A stretch of 5,212 nucleotides of DNA from Acidobacteriota bacterium (GTDB lineage Bacteria; Acidobacteriota; Terriglobia; Terriglobales; Acidobacteriaceae): positions 2,619 through 7,830 of the forward strand of contig QHVR01000418.1 of NCBI GenBank assembly GCA_003223595.1, given 5' to 3'. Below the pieces are notes generated by a model, which was not told where the DNA came from, did not search any database, and saw only the letters and a program-made list of their open reading frames with translations. Made by a program: the position numbers and the translations under genes. Below, piece by piece: positions 1 through 5,212 of this stretch (its first letter is position 1; each line of letters begins with the position of its first letter).

Positions 1-1778
1 ATGCAGGTGCCTTGTCCCGGCGCGGACTCTATTTTGAGCTCGCCGCCCATAATCGAGGCCCGCTCGCGCATGCTTTGCAGGCCCAGATGTTTTCTGCCGC
101 CGTTGTCGGGGTTCATCGTGGAGAATCCGTGTCCGTTGTCGCGGATCATCATCGTGAGGTGATGATCTTCAAGGCGCACGGCTACAGCAACTTCGGTGGC
201 CTGAGCGTGACGGGCCACGTTGGTCAGCGATTCCTGCGTGATGCGATACAGGCCGCGTTCCATCGAGTGAGGAAGACGATTGTCATCTAAACCCACAATC
301 TGCAACTGAGCCTTGATGCTGTGCAGCGCCGAATATTGGTTGACGTAGTTTCGCAGCGCAACGGCAAACCCGAGATCGTCGAGCACGATGGGATGCAAGT
401 CGCGCGAGAGTCTCCCCACGTCGCCGATGGCGCGGGATGTGAGTTCGCGAAGAGCACGTGCCTGCTTCTTAGCGTCCTTCACCGTCTTGGATTCTTCGAT
501 CAAGCGAAGACCCGCCAACAGGGAGGTGAGCATCTGGCCGGATTCATCGTGCAGTTCGCGGGCCAGCCGCTCCCGCTCACTCTCGCGGGCGAGAATCTCG
601 TGCTCCAGAAGCTGCCGCTGCGTCTCTTGCATGATGGTCAGTTTCTCGAGTTGTTTTCTCTCGCTGACATCCACGGATACCCCGGCGAGCAGCACTTTGC
701 CCTGACGGTCGGTAAACGGAAATTTAATGGAGAGCCATTCTATGTCGCCACTGGTCTCGGTGAACTCCGCAGGCTTGCCTGACTCCCGTACGATCTGATC
801 GTTGCGACGGAATGACTCGGCCACTTCCGGGGAAAACAGCTCGGAGTCATCCTTGCCAAAGGTAGTCCGCAGATCAGGGAAGCGGAGCCCGACGGCTCGA
901 TTGTGGAAGACATAGCGTCCATTCTCATCTTTCATGTACGCAAAGACTGGCAAATTGTCCATGAACGCCTGAAAAAGTTCCTGGCTCTTCTTGATTTCTT
1001 CTTCTGCCCGTTTGCGGTCGGTAATTTCCTGAACCACTGCGTTCACGCCGGCAACTTGTCCCCGCTCGTTCTTCAGCGGATGCAGGTTCACCAGCCAGTC
1101 GCGCATCACATCCGGCTGGGCTGGGGCCGGAGTCCTGATTTCAAGGTTCACCAGAGGTTCGCCAGTGGAGAGGACATGGCGGAAGAAGTCAACGATCTTG
1201 GCGTCGACATCGGGTGCTAACTGCTGCATTGAGAGTCCGATGTGCTCGGTCACAGAGAGTCCATTGATGTCGGCGAGTAGCTGGTTCACCCGCGTGAAGC
1301 GCAGATCCGCGTCCAGCATTGCCAATCCAACGGGTGCCGAGTTGTAAATCGTCTCAATTTCCTGTGCTCTTCTGCGGGCTTCTTCTTCCGCTTTGCGGAT
1401 GCGCAGCAAAGATCGTATGGTGGCGACCAGTTCGTCAGGATCAATGGGCTGAACCAGGTACGCGTCAGCCCCGCCTTCCAGTCCGGCAACGCGATGCCTG
1501 GTGTCCACCAAGGTCGCGGAGACCTGCAAGACGGGAATATGCGAGGTGGATTCGTCAGCCTTGATCCGTTTGCACACTTCAATGCCGTTGATGTCGGGCA
1601 GGTTGACATCCAGCACGACCAGGTCCGGTCCAGAACTGCTCATTTCGAGCGCCTGAGATCCCGTGCTGGCTTGCCTTACGTCGAACCCGGCGCGGCGCAA
1701 CACTCGCGACACGGCATAGCGCTGCGCCTCGGTGTCGTCCACGTACAGGATGGTCGGCGATATTTGGGGTTCCGGCAC
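1..1778 (-). CDS. Soluble hybrid sensor histidine kinase, REC-PAS-PAS-HisKA_3-HATPase (3' end cut by window)
   Basis: The frame is open from a GTG at 1778 through position 1 (592 codons). An N-terminal receiver domain (about residues 10-125) has the acidic pair Asp14/Asp15, phospho-acceptor Asp57 in VVLDVNLPD and Ser87-Ala88, but Gln110 (YLVQP) where the conserved Lys is expected. Two PAS domains follow (about 142-257 and 268-375), each ending in a D(V/I)(S/T)-(E/D)RK-type exit. A HisKA_3 dimerisation helix has phospho-acceptor His410 in ARELHDE. The HATPase domain shows the N box (TQESLTNVARHA, Asn520), G1 (RDNGHGF, Asp547) and G2 (HLGLQSMRERA). The sequence stops just after PGQGTC, so only a few C-terminal residues are probably missing. 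No signal peptide or membrane segment is seen, so sensing should be cytoplasmic. HisKA_3 kinases of the NarX/DegS type usually phosphorylate a LuxR/FixJ-type regulator; one may lie just beyond position 1 (inference). No in-frame ATG precedes the REC core; GTG 1778 is preferred, GTG at 1829 is an alternative. It is divergent from the stressosome operon. Confidence 0.93.
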   Translation of the reverse strand, partial: MPEPQISPTILYVDDTEAQRYAVSRVLRRAGFDVRQASTGSQALEMSSSGPDLVVLDVNLPDINGIEVCKRIKADESTSHIPVLQVSATLVDTRHRVAGLEGGADAYLVQPIDPDELVATIRSLLRIRKAEEEARRRAQEIETIYNSAPVGLAMLDADLRFTRVNQLLADINGLSVTEHIGLSMQQLAPDVDAKIVDFFRHVLSTGEPLVNLEIRTPAPAQPDVMRDWLVNLHPLKNERGQVAGVNAVVQEITDRKRAEEEIKKSQELFQAFMDNLPVFAYMKDENGRYVFHNRAVGLRFPDLRTTFGKDDSELFSPEVAESFRRNDQIVRESGKPAEFTETSGDIEWLSIKFPFTDRQGKVLLAGVSVDVSERKQLEKLTIMQETQRQLLEHEILARESERERLARELHDESGQMLTSLLAGLRLIEESKTVKDAKKQARALRELTSRAIGDVGRLSRDLHPIVLDDLGFAVALRNYVNQYSALHSIKAQLQIVGLDDNRLPHSMERGLYRITQESLTNVARHAQATEVAVAVRLEDHHLTMMIRDNGHGFSTMNPDNGGRKHLGLQSMRERASIMGGELKIESAPGQGTC

Positions 1779-1800
1779 GATGACAGACCGTCTTTGGGCG

Positions 1801-1824
1801 ATTATGCACTTTCCACAGGTGGAA
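1801..1824 (-). promoter_or_regulatory. Perfect 14-bp dyad and weak -10 candidate upstream of the hybrid kinase
   Basis: TTCCAC-AG-GTGGAA at 1811-1824 is a perfect inverted repeat with 6-bp arms and a 2-bp centre. The centre is too short for an RNA hairpin loop, which points to a DNA-binding site for a dimeric regulator. On the minus strand CATAAT (1801-1806) resembles a -10 box. If it is one, the dyad falls between -35 and -10, a typical repressor position. No good -35 hexamer is visible, so the promoter part is weak; the dyad itself is directly seen. Confidence 0.4.
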
Positions 1825-1951
1825 CGCACGTTCTGTAGTGGTTTCCCCTACGCCGGACCGAATTTTCAGGAGAAGTCCCCCTTCACCCCGGAGCCCAGGA
1901 GTGCGAGTGTAAGCAGTACGCAGACTTTAATTCCAAGGAAATGCAAGAACT

Positions 1952-2125
1952 ATGAGTTCGGAACAAAAGCAAGAATGGATGCGTCTTTGCGAATTGGCTT
2001 CGAAGGAGCAGGACCCGGAGAAACTGATGGAACTGGTCCGGGAGATTACGCGTCTTTTGGAAGAGCGGGAAACGGCGATCAAGGCGAAAAGAACCACTTC
2101 CGACTCGGGTGCCGTTAGCAATTAA
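1952..2125 (+). CDS. Small charged helical protein of unknown function (57 aa)
   Basis: The ATG at 1952 is preceded by AAGGAA (1935-1940), an acceptable Shine-Dalgarno 11 bases upstream, and the frame ends at TAA 2123-2125. The product has ten Glu, five Lys and five Arg within its first 47 residues. Leu/Ile/Met residues are spaced to suggest one or two amphipathic helices (about 4-20 and 22-46, broken by Asp21-Pro22), followed by a polar Ser/Thr-rich tail. Trp9 and Cys13 stand out. There is no signal peptide, membrane segment or recognisable enzyme motif. Similar tiny E/K/L-rich proteins are familiar to me from acidobacterial genomes but carry no function. It lies between the divergent kinase and rsbR, so co-regulation with the stressosome is possible; a -10 candidate at its stop codon suggests rsbR can also be transcribed without it. 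Two longer overlapping frames compete but lack comparable start signals. Confidence 0.6.
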   Translation: MSSEQKQEWMRLCELASKEQDPEKLMELVREITRLLEERETAIKAKRTTSDSGAVSN

Positions 2126-2127
2126 GC

Positions 2128-2133
2128 TATAAT
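2128..2133 (+). promoter_or_regulatory. Candidate -10 element (TATAAT) for the rsbR operon
   Basis: A consensus TATAAT lies three bases after the stop of the small gene and about 100 bases before the rsbR start, in otherwise GC-rich sequence. It would give a transcript starting near 2140 with a leader of roughly 94 bases. No recognisable -35 (TTGACA-like) sits 16-18 bases upstream and there is no extended TG motif, so it may depend on an activator or be fortuitous. The leader shows no strong hairpin or riboswitch-like structure by eye. Confidence 0.4.
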
Positions 2134-2220
2134 GCGTCCAGTCGTCAAGCCGCCGCGGACTCCCCGTGCAATGGGACAAGCGCCGAGGCAGCATCCAGCT
2201 TCTCACCCTTTCTGCTTCCT

Positions 2221-2226
2221 GGAGGA
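2221..2226 (+). promoter_or_regulatory. Ribosome binding site deciding the rsbR start
   Basis: GGAGGA lies 7 bases before the ATG at 2234. It picks this ATG over the in-frame upstream ATG at 2132, which has no Shine-Dalgarno and overlaps the TATAAT candidate. Confidence 0.8.
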
Positions 2227-2233
2227 ACTTCGT

Positions 2234-3115
2234 ATGGCAACGACCACAGTAAATCAAAACGCCAGTTTGGCCTCGATCATCGAGCGGCGTCGAGAGTCGA
2301 TCCTCGCTGAATGGCTACGCGAGATGAGCGGCGCAACCCGCCGCAGCGATCTCATGAAAGAGTCAGAACTGCAGGGGCAGTGCGGTCAATTCCTGGACTT
2401 GCTGGCGCGGGCAAGCGGGACCGGCACGAACGTGCAGGCCGCGGCCTATGAACCGCTGCGCGAAATGCTCCTGGACATCTCTCGCGTGCGCGTCCAGAAA
2501 GGCTTTACTCCTCGGGAGACCGCGATGTTCGTTTTCTCCATAAAACGGCCGCTGTTTACCGCCATTCGCGAGGCTCACGGCAAAGATCCGGTTGCCATGG
2601 CCGAGCAGATGTGGAGCACGACGGAACTACTCGACAGCCTTGGGCTGTATACGACCGAGGCGTACCTGAAATCCCGGGAAGAGGTAATTCGCCGGCAACA
2701 GGAAGACATGCTGGAACTCTCGACCCCGGTGGTGAAACTCTGGGAAGGAATTCTCGCTCTTCCACTGATTGGCACCCTCGACAGCGCGCGTACCCAGGTA
2801 GTGATGGAATCGCTGCTGGAAGCGATTGTGCAGACGAATTCGCGGGTGGCAATCATTGACATTACCGGCGTGCCCACCGTCGACACGGTGGTAGCCCAGC
2901 ATCTACTGAAGACGGTGACCGCCGCCAGACTGATGGGCGCCGATTGCATCATCAGTGGAGTGCGTCCACAGATCGCGCAAACCATTGTCCATTTAGGCAT
3001 CAATCTCCTGGATGTGACCACCAAGGCCACGCTCTCGGATGCCTTCGGTCTGGCAATGCACAGATCAGGCTTTTCGTTCATACGCTCCGACAAGAAAGAA
3101 AAGCGCGACAACTAG
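2234..3115 (+). CDS. rsbR: RsbR-family stressosome scaffold protein (RsbRD-type N-terminus + STAS), 293 aa
   Basis: This is an RsbT co-antagonist of the stressosome, the large cytosolic scaffold that senses stress and holds the kinase RsbT. Residues about 13-150 form an all-helical sensory domain resembling the RsbRD N-terminal family (early ILAEWL motif), not the globin-like domain of Bacillus RsbRA. Residues about 160-285 are the STAS domain, opening with ELSTPVVKLWEG and containing IDITGVPTVDT and IAQTIVHLGI, near-signature RsbR strings. In Bacillus RsbRA, Thr171 and Thr205 are the RsbT phosphorylation sites. By alignment from memory, the equivalents here are Ser184 (in GTLDS) and Thr218 (in VDT), 34 residues apart as in the model. 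The start at 2234 rests on a strong GGAGGA; an upstream ATG would add a Pro/Arg-rich 34-residue tail with no domain. Its stop codon overlaps the rsbS ribosome binding site, so the two are translationally linked. What the N-terminal domain senses cannot be told from sequence. Confidence 0.93.
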   Translation: MATTTVNQNASLASIIERRRESILAEWLREMSGATRRSDLMKESELQGQCGQFLDLLARASGTGTNVQAAAYEPLREMLLDISRVRVQKGFTPRETAMFVFSIKRPLFTAIREAHGKDPVAMAEQMWSTTELLDSLGLYTTEAYLKSREEVIRRQQEDMLELSTPVVKLWEGILALPLIGTLDSARTQVVMESLLEAIVQTNSRVAIIDITGVPTVDTVVAQHLLKTVTAARLMGADCIISGVRPQIAQTIVHLGINLLDVTTKATLSDAFGLAMHRSGFSFIRSDKKEKRDN

Positions 3116-3120
3116 GAGGT
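3114..3120 (+). promoter_or_regulatory. rsbS ribosome binding site overlapping the rsbR stop codon
   Basis: AGGAGGT shares its first two bases with the rsbR TAG and stands only 3 bases before the GTG at 3124, a short spacing. It supports the non-ATG start of rsbS and implies that ribosomes finishing rsbR feed rsbS, which would help set scaffold stoichiometry. Confidence 0.7.
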
Positions 3121-3123
3121 CTG

Positions 3124-3516
3124 GTGGAACGGATTCCAATTTTGCGCATGGGCGAATATCTCCTGGTGACCATCCAGGTGGATATGCATGACCGATTGGC
3201 GATGACGCTGCAGGACGACCTGACCAACCGCATCAGCGAGACTGGCGCCAAGGGCGTGTTGATCGATATTTCCAGCCTGGAGATCGTAGATTCGTTCATT
3301 GGAAGAATGCTGGGCAACATCGCGTCCATGTCACGAGTGCTGGATGCGGACACGGTGGTTGTGGGAATGCGGCCGGCGGTTGCCATCACCCTGGTAGAAC
3401 TCGGAATGTCCCTGACGGGTGTGAGGACCGCACTCAACGTGGATGCTGGAATGGATCTGCTGCGCAATTCCCTCGACGCCCGGAAGGATGCCCTGTATGG
3501 CAGTCGTATCCAGTGA
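3124..3516 (+). CDS. rsbS: RsbS, single-domain STAS stressosome core protein (130 aa)
   Basis: RsbS is the RsbT antagonist that builds the stressosome core with RsbR. The whole protein is one STAS domain, close in length to Bacillus RsbS (about 121 aa). It starts with the family string IPILRMGEYLLVTIQ and continues with MTLQDDL, ETGAKGVLIDIS, EIVDSFIGRML and MRPAVAITLVELG. Ser57 in IVDSF is the counterpart of Bacillus Ser59, whose phosphorylation by RsbT frees the kinase. The GTG at 3124 is chosen because it follows AGGAGGT and sits just before the conserved N-terminus; the next in-frame ATG (3148) would cut into the first strand, and the longer upstream extension runs inside rsbR. The C-terminal tail after residue 115 is slightly longer than in Bacillus and its coding sequence overlaps the rsbT start by 20 bases, which again suggests coupled translation. 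Confidence 0.95.
   Translation: MERIPILRMGEYLLVTIQVDMHDRLAMTLQDDLTNRISETGAKGVLIDISSLEIVDSFIGRMLGNIASMSRVLDADTVVVGMRPAVAITLVELGMSLTGVRTALNVDAGMDLLRNSLDARKDALYGSRIQ
3482..3488 (+). promoter_or_regulatory. rsbT ribosome binding site inside rsbS
   Basis: GGAAGGA lies within the last codons of rsbS, 8 bases before the rsbT ATG at 3497. It fixes the start of rsbT and allows independent initiation although the two genes overlap. Confidence 0.7.
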
Positions 3517-3898
3517 GGCGACGGCGGTGGCGACGGAATCCGATATTGTGACAGTGCGCCGCCTGGTTCGCGAAGCCTCTGCAAAATTAGGTTTCTCCCT
3601 GGTGGACCAGACCAAAGTAGTGACGGCTGCCAGCGAACTCGCTCGCAATACCCTTATTCACGGCAAGGGGGGCGAGATGGAGTTGATCACGCTCAACGGA
3701 CCCCGGGTGGGCCTCCGCCTGAAATTTCACGACCACGGTCCGGGGATTCGAGACATCCAACTGGCTTTGCGCGACGGTTTCACGACCGGATCCGGCCTTG
3801 GGCTGGGACTTGGAGGCGCAAAGCGGTTGGTCAATGAATTTGAAATCAATTCCCAACCAGGGGAAGGAACCACGGTCACGGTGACCCGATGGAAGTAG
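3497..3898 (+). CDS. rsbT: RsbT, stressosome switch serine/threonine kinase (133 aa)
   Basis: RsbT is a GHKL-type protein kinase that phosphorylates RsbS and RsbR under stress and then leaves the complex to act on a downstream target. The product is exactly the length I recall for Bacillus RsbT. The N box is SELARNTLIHG (Glu47, Asn51), G1 is HDHGPGI (Asp79, matching the essential Asp of the Bacillus kinase) and G2 is the Gly-rich GSGLGLGLGGAKRL (98-111). The ATG at 3497 has GGAAGGA 8 bases upstream; the upstream in-frame ATG (3443) would add 18 residues read within rsbS and without family similarity. It overlaps rsbS by 20 bases and the next gene by 10. No rsbU-type phosphatase, its target in Bacillus, is visible here, so the released kinase must act on something else or elsewhere in the genome. 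Confidence 0.95.
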   Translation: MAVVSSEATAVATESDIVTVRRLVREASAKLGFSLVDQTKVVTAASELARNTLIHGKGGEMELITLNGPRVGLRLKFHDHGPGIRDIQLALRDGFTTGSGLGLGLGGAKRLVNEFEINSQPGEGTTVTVTRWK

Positions 3899-4911
3899 CA
3901 GTCAATCAACCCGCGCAACAGTTTGTGGAGCTTAGCGATTCTTCTCATGCAGGAGAGGCGCGACGGCTGGCACTCCATTGCGCCGAAAAAAACGGATTTA
4001 CCGAGACCGAGCGCGGCGGTATCGCGATTGCAGTTACCGAACTGGCCACCAACATCTTGAAGCATGCCGGCTCGGGAACGATTCTTTGCGAGTGTGTTGG
4101 CCAGAATGGAAACTGTGGCTTGCGGGTATTGGCCTTGGACAAAGGACCCGGAATCCCTGATCTCAGCCGAGCTCTGGAAGACGGGTATTCCACATCAGGG
4201 ACGGCGGGTAACGGCCTGGGGGCGGTTCGGAGGCTGTCCACGCAATTCGACGTGTACACGCTGGCGGAGCGGGGTACGTGCGTCCTGGCTGAATTCTGGT
4301 CAAAACGAAAATTGCCTGACCCCGGACTGCCGTTCCAGGTAGGAGCCGTTTCCCTTGCCATGCGGAGAGAATCTGTGTCCGGGGATGGCTGGAGATCCCG
4401 TCCTTCGAATGGGACCTCTCTCTTCATGGTGGTCGATGGCCTGGGGCACGGTCCGCTTGCGTCCGACGCGGCGCGTGAAGCAGAACGGGTGTTGGACGAA
4501 ACGGAATCGCTCTCGCCGGCGACAATTCTGCAGGACTGCCATGATGCCTTGCGCAAGACCCGGGGCGCAGCGGCCGCGATCGCCGCAATTTCACCAGAGA
4601 AGAGACTTGTGTTCTTCTCAGGCGTGGGGAACATCTCCGGAACATTGATAAACGTGAATTCGCGTCGAGGCATGACCTCGCACAACGGAACTCTGGGACA
4701 TGAGCTCCGCAAGATCCAGGAGTTCTCGTTTCCCTGGGAGCCGCAAAGTGTGCTCATCATGCATTCCGATGGACTCGGCTCGCGGTGGGATCTGAACCAA
4801 TACCCCGGAATTATGACAAAGCATGCAAGCGTCATCGCAGCCGTACTGTACCGGGACTTCGAACGGCAACGCGATGACGTCACCGTGCTGGTAGCGAAGA
4901 GTTTGGAGTAG
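3889..4911 (+). CDS. Fusion of RsbT/RsbW-like ATPase with RsbX-like PP2C phosphatase (340 aa)
   Basis: Two modules share one chain. Residues about 10-137 are a GHKL kinase domain: N box TELATNILKHA (Glu51, Asn55), G1 LDKGPGI (Asp84) and G2 GTAGNGLGAVRRL. Residues about 148-338 are a SpoIIE/PP2C-type phosphatase resembling RsbX: SGDGW (Asp166), VVDGLGHG (Asp183), TRGAAAAI, FFSGVGNISG, HSDGLGSR (Asp294) and QRDDVTVLV (Asp329/330), the acidic residues expected to bind two Mn/Mg ions. In Bacillus, RsbX is a stand-alone protein of about 200 aa that dephosphorylates RsbS and RsbR and resets the stressosome. The phosphatase half here is of that size, so an RsbX role is likely, with a second kinase fused in front. 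Both active sites look intact. The ATG at 3889 overlaps the end of rsbT by 10 bases and has no strong ribosome site of its own, so it probably depends on rsbT translation. Which protein the kinase half acts on, or whether it only binds a partner, is unknown. Confidence 0.92.
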   Translation: MEVAVNQPAQQFVELSDSSHAGEARRLALHCAEKNGFTETERGGIAIAVTELATNILKHAGSGTILCECVGQNGNCGLRVLALDKGPGIPDLSRALEDGYSTSGTAGNGLGAVRRLSTQFDVYTLAERGTCVLAEFWSKRKLPDPGLPFQVGAVSLAMRRESVSGDGWRSRPSNGTSLFMVVDGLGHGPLASDAAREAERVLDETESLSPATILQDCHDALRKTRGAAAAIAAISPEKRLVFFSGVGNISGTLINVNSRRGMTSHNGTLGHELRKIQEFSFPWEPQSVLIMHSDGLGSRWDLNQYPGIMTKHASVIAAVLYRDFERQRDDVTVLVAKSLE

Positions 4912-4918
4912 TTTCCGT

Positions 4919-5212
4919 ATGGCTTTACCGCTCTTGCGAATGGAAATCCGGCACGAGTATGACGTGGTGCTGGTGAGGCAGCGCGCCCGCCAGATCGCAG
5001 CGGCGCTGAAATTCGATTCGCAGGACCAGACGCGCATCGCGACAGCCTTGTCGGAAGTGGCGCGCAATGCCTTCCAGTACGCGGGCGGAGGCTTGGTCGA
5101 GTTTCAGATTGAAACCCCACCGGCAGCAGCCTTATCCATCACTGTGAGCGACAAAGGGCGCGGCATCGAGAACCTCCGAGAGATCCTCGACGGAAAATAC
5201 GTGTCACACACC
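4919..5212 (+). CDS. Third RsbT-like HATPase protein, probably N-terminus of a larger signalling protein (partial)
   Basis: The ATG at 4919 lies 7 bases after the preceding stop, with GGAG (4905-4908) 10 bases upstream. The 98 visible residues are the first part of an anti-sigma/RsbT-type ATPase domain: VRQRARQIA helix, N box SEVARNAFQYAGGG (Glu46, Asn50) and G1 VSDKGRGI (Asp78), then the lid region DGKYVSHT, which lines up with the segment just before the G2 box of the two upstream kinases. The Gly-rich G2 box should follow directly outside the window. In related acidobacterial operons, as I remember them, a protein starting like this continues into PAS or receiver domains and a histidine kinase core, but nothing in the window proves that. 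It belongs to the same operon and is the third consecutive ATPase of this fold. Confidence 0.88.
   Translation, partial: MALPLLRMEIRHEYDVVLVRQRARQIAAALKFDSQDQTRIATALSEVARNAFQYAGGGLVEFQIETPPAAALSITVSDKGRGIENLREILDGKYVSHT

Noticed and set aside
321..782. Plus-strand frame of 153 codons (and similar ones between 12 and 1564)
   Set aside because: All lie opposite the hybrid kinase, whose frame is open throughout with REC, PAS, HisKA_3 and HATPase motifs; these are shadows.
1926..1931. TTTAAT as a -10 box for the small gene
   Set aside because: A start site 7 bases further would remove or crowd the ribosome binding site at 1935-1940, and no -35 is visible.
1732..2118. Plus-strand frame of 128 codons across the divergent spacer
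   Set aside because: Its first part is antisense to the REC domain and its end runs in another frame of the small gene; no ribosome binding site and no domain pattern.
2132..2233. N-terminal extension of rsbR by 34 residues
   Set aside because: No ribosome binding site before the ATG at 2132, Pro/Arg-rich without family similarity, and it overlaps the TATAAT candidate; the ATG at 2234 has GGAGGA at ideal spacing.
1883..2257. Minus-strand frame of 124 codons across the small gene and rsbR leader
   Set aside because: No start signal or recognisable motif, and it overlaps the small gene and the rsbR start on the other strand.
2575..3111. Antisense open frame of 178 codons opposite rsbR
   Set aside because: Ser-rich shadow translation without any motif, fully inside a confident gene on the other strand.
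2944..3123. N-terminal extension of rsbS reading inside rsbR
   Set aside because: It would add 60 residues in another frame of the rsbR STAS domain; RsbS proteins start at the IPIL segment, matching the GTG at 3124.
3945..5120. Long antisense open frame of 391 codons on the minus strand
   Set aside because: It lies opposite the kinase/phosphatase fusion and the next ATPase, whose motifs are unmistakable. Its translation is rich in Ser, Arg and Pro with no domain pattern, typical of an antisense shadow in GC-rich coding DNA.

Overview
The window holds a stressosome-type signalling island. It has the look of an environmental, moderately GC-rich bacterium outside the Firmicutes. The Acidobacteria (Terriglobia-like) are my best guess, from the gene order rsbR-rsbS-rsbT-kinase/phosphatase fusion-ATPase and the style of the neighbouring soluble hybrid kinase. 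That assignment is inference; there is no rRNA or housekeeping marker here.

Layout. On the minus strand, from 1778 down past position 1, lies a large soluble histidine kinase with the order REC-PAS-PAS-HisKA_3-HATPase. Only its last few residues should be missing. A short divergent spacer (1779-1951) contains a perfect 14-bp dyad. On the plus strand follow a 57-residue charged small protein (1952-2125), a TATAAT-type -10 candidate at the end of that gene, and then a tightly packed set: rsbR (2234-3115), rsbS (3124-3516), rsbT (3497-3898), a GHKL kinase fused to an RsbX-like PP2C phosphatase (3889-4911), and the start of a third RsbT-like ATPase protein (4919 to the window end). The plus-strand genes overlap or lie within 8 bases of each other and carry clear ribosome binding sites where it matters, so they are almost certainly one operon.

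How they work together. In the Bacillus model, RsbR and RsbS (STAS proteins) form the stressosome scaffold that holds RsbT. Stress makes RsbT phosphorylate RsbS and RsbR and leave the complex, and RsbX resets the scaffold by dephosphorylation. All core residues for this cycle are visible: Ser57 in RsbS, Thr218 and Ser184 in RsbR, the N, G1 and G2 boxes of RsbT, and the metal-binding Asp residues of the phosphatase. No sigma factor and no RsbU, RsbV or RsbW gene is in the window, so the output is not the classical sigma-B partner switch as far as can be seen. The two extra RsbT-like ATPase modules and the divergent hybrid kinase are the candidates for an alternative output. No predicted product has an obvious membrane segment, so the system appears cytosolic. 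I saw no RNA gene, mobile element, CRISPR array or convincing terminator.
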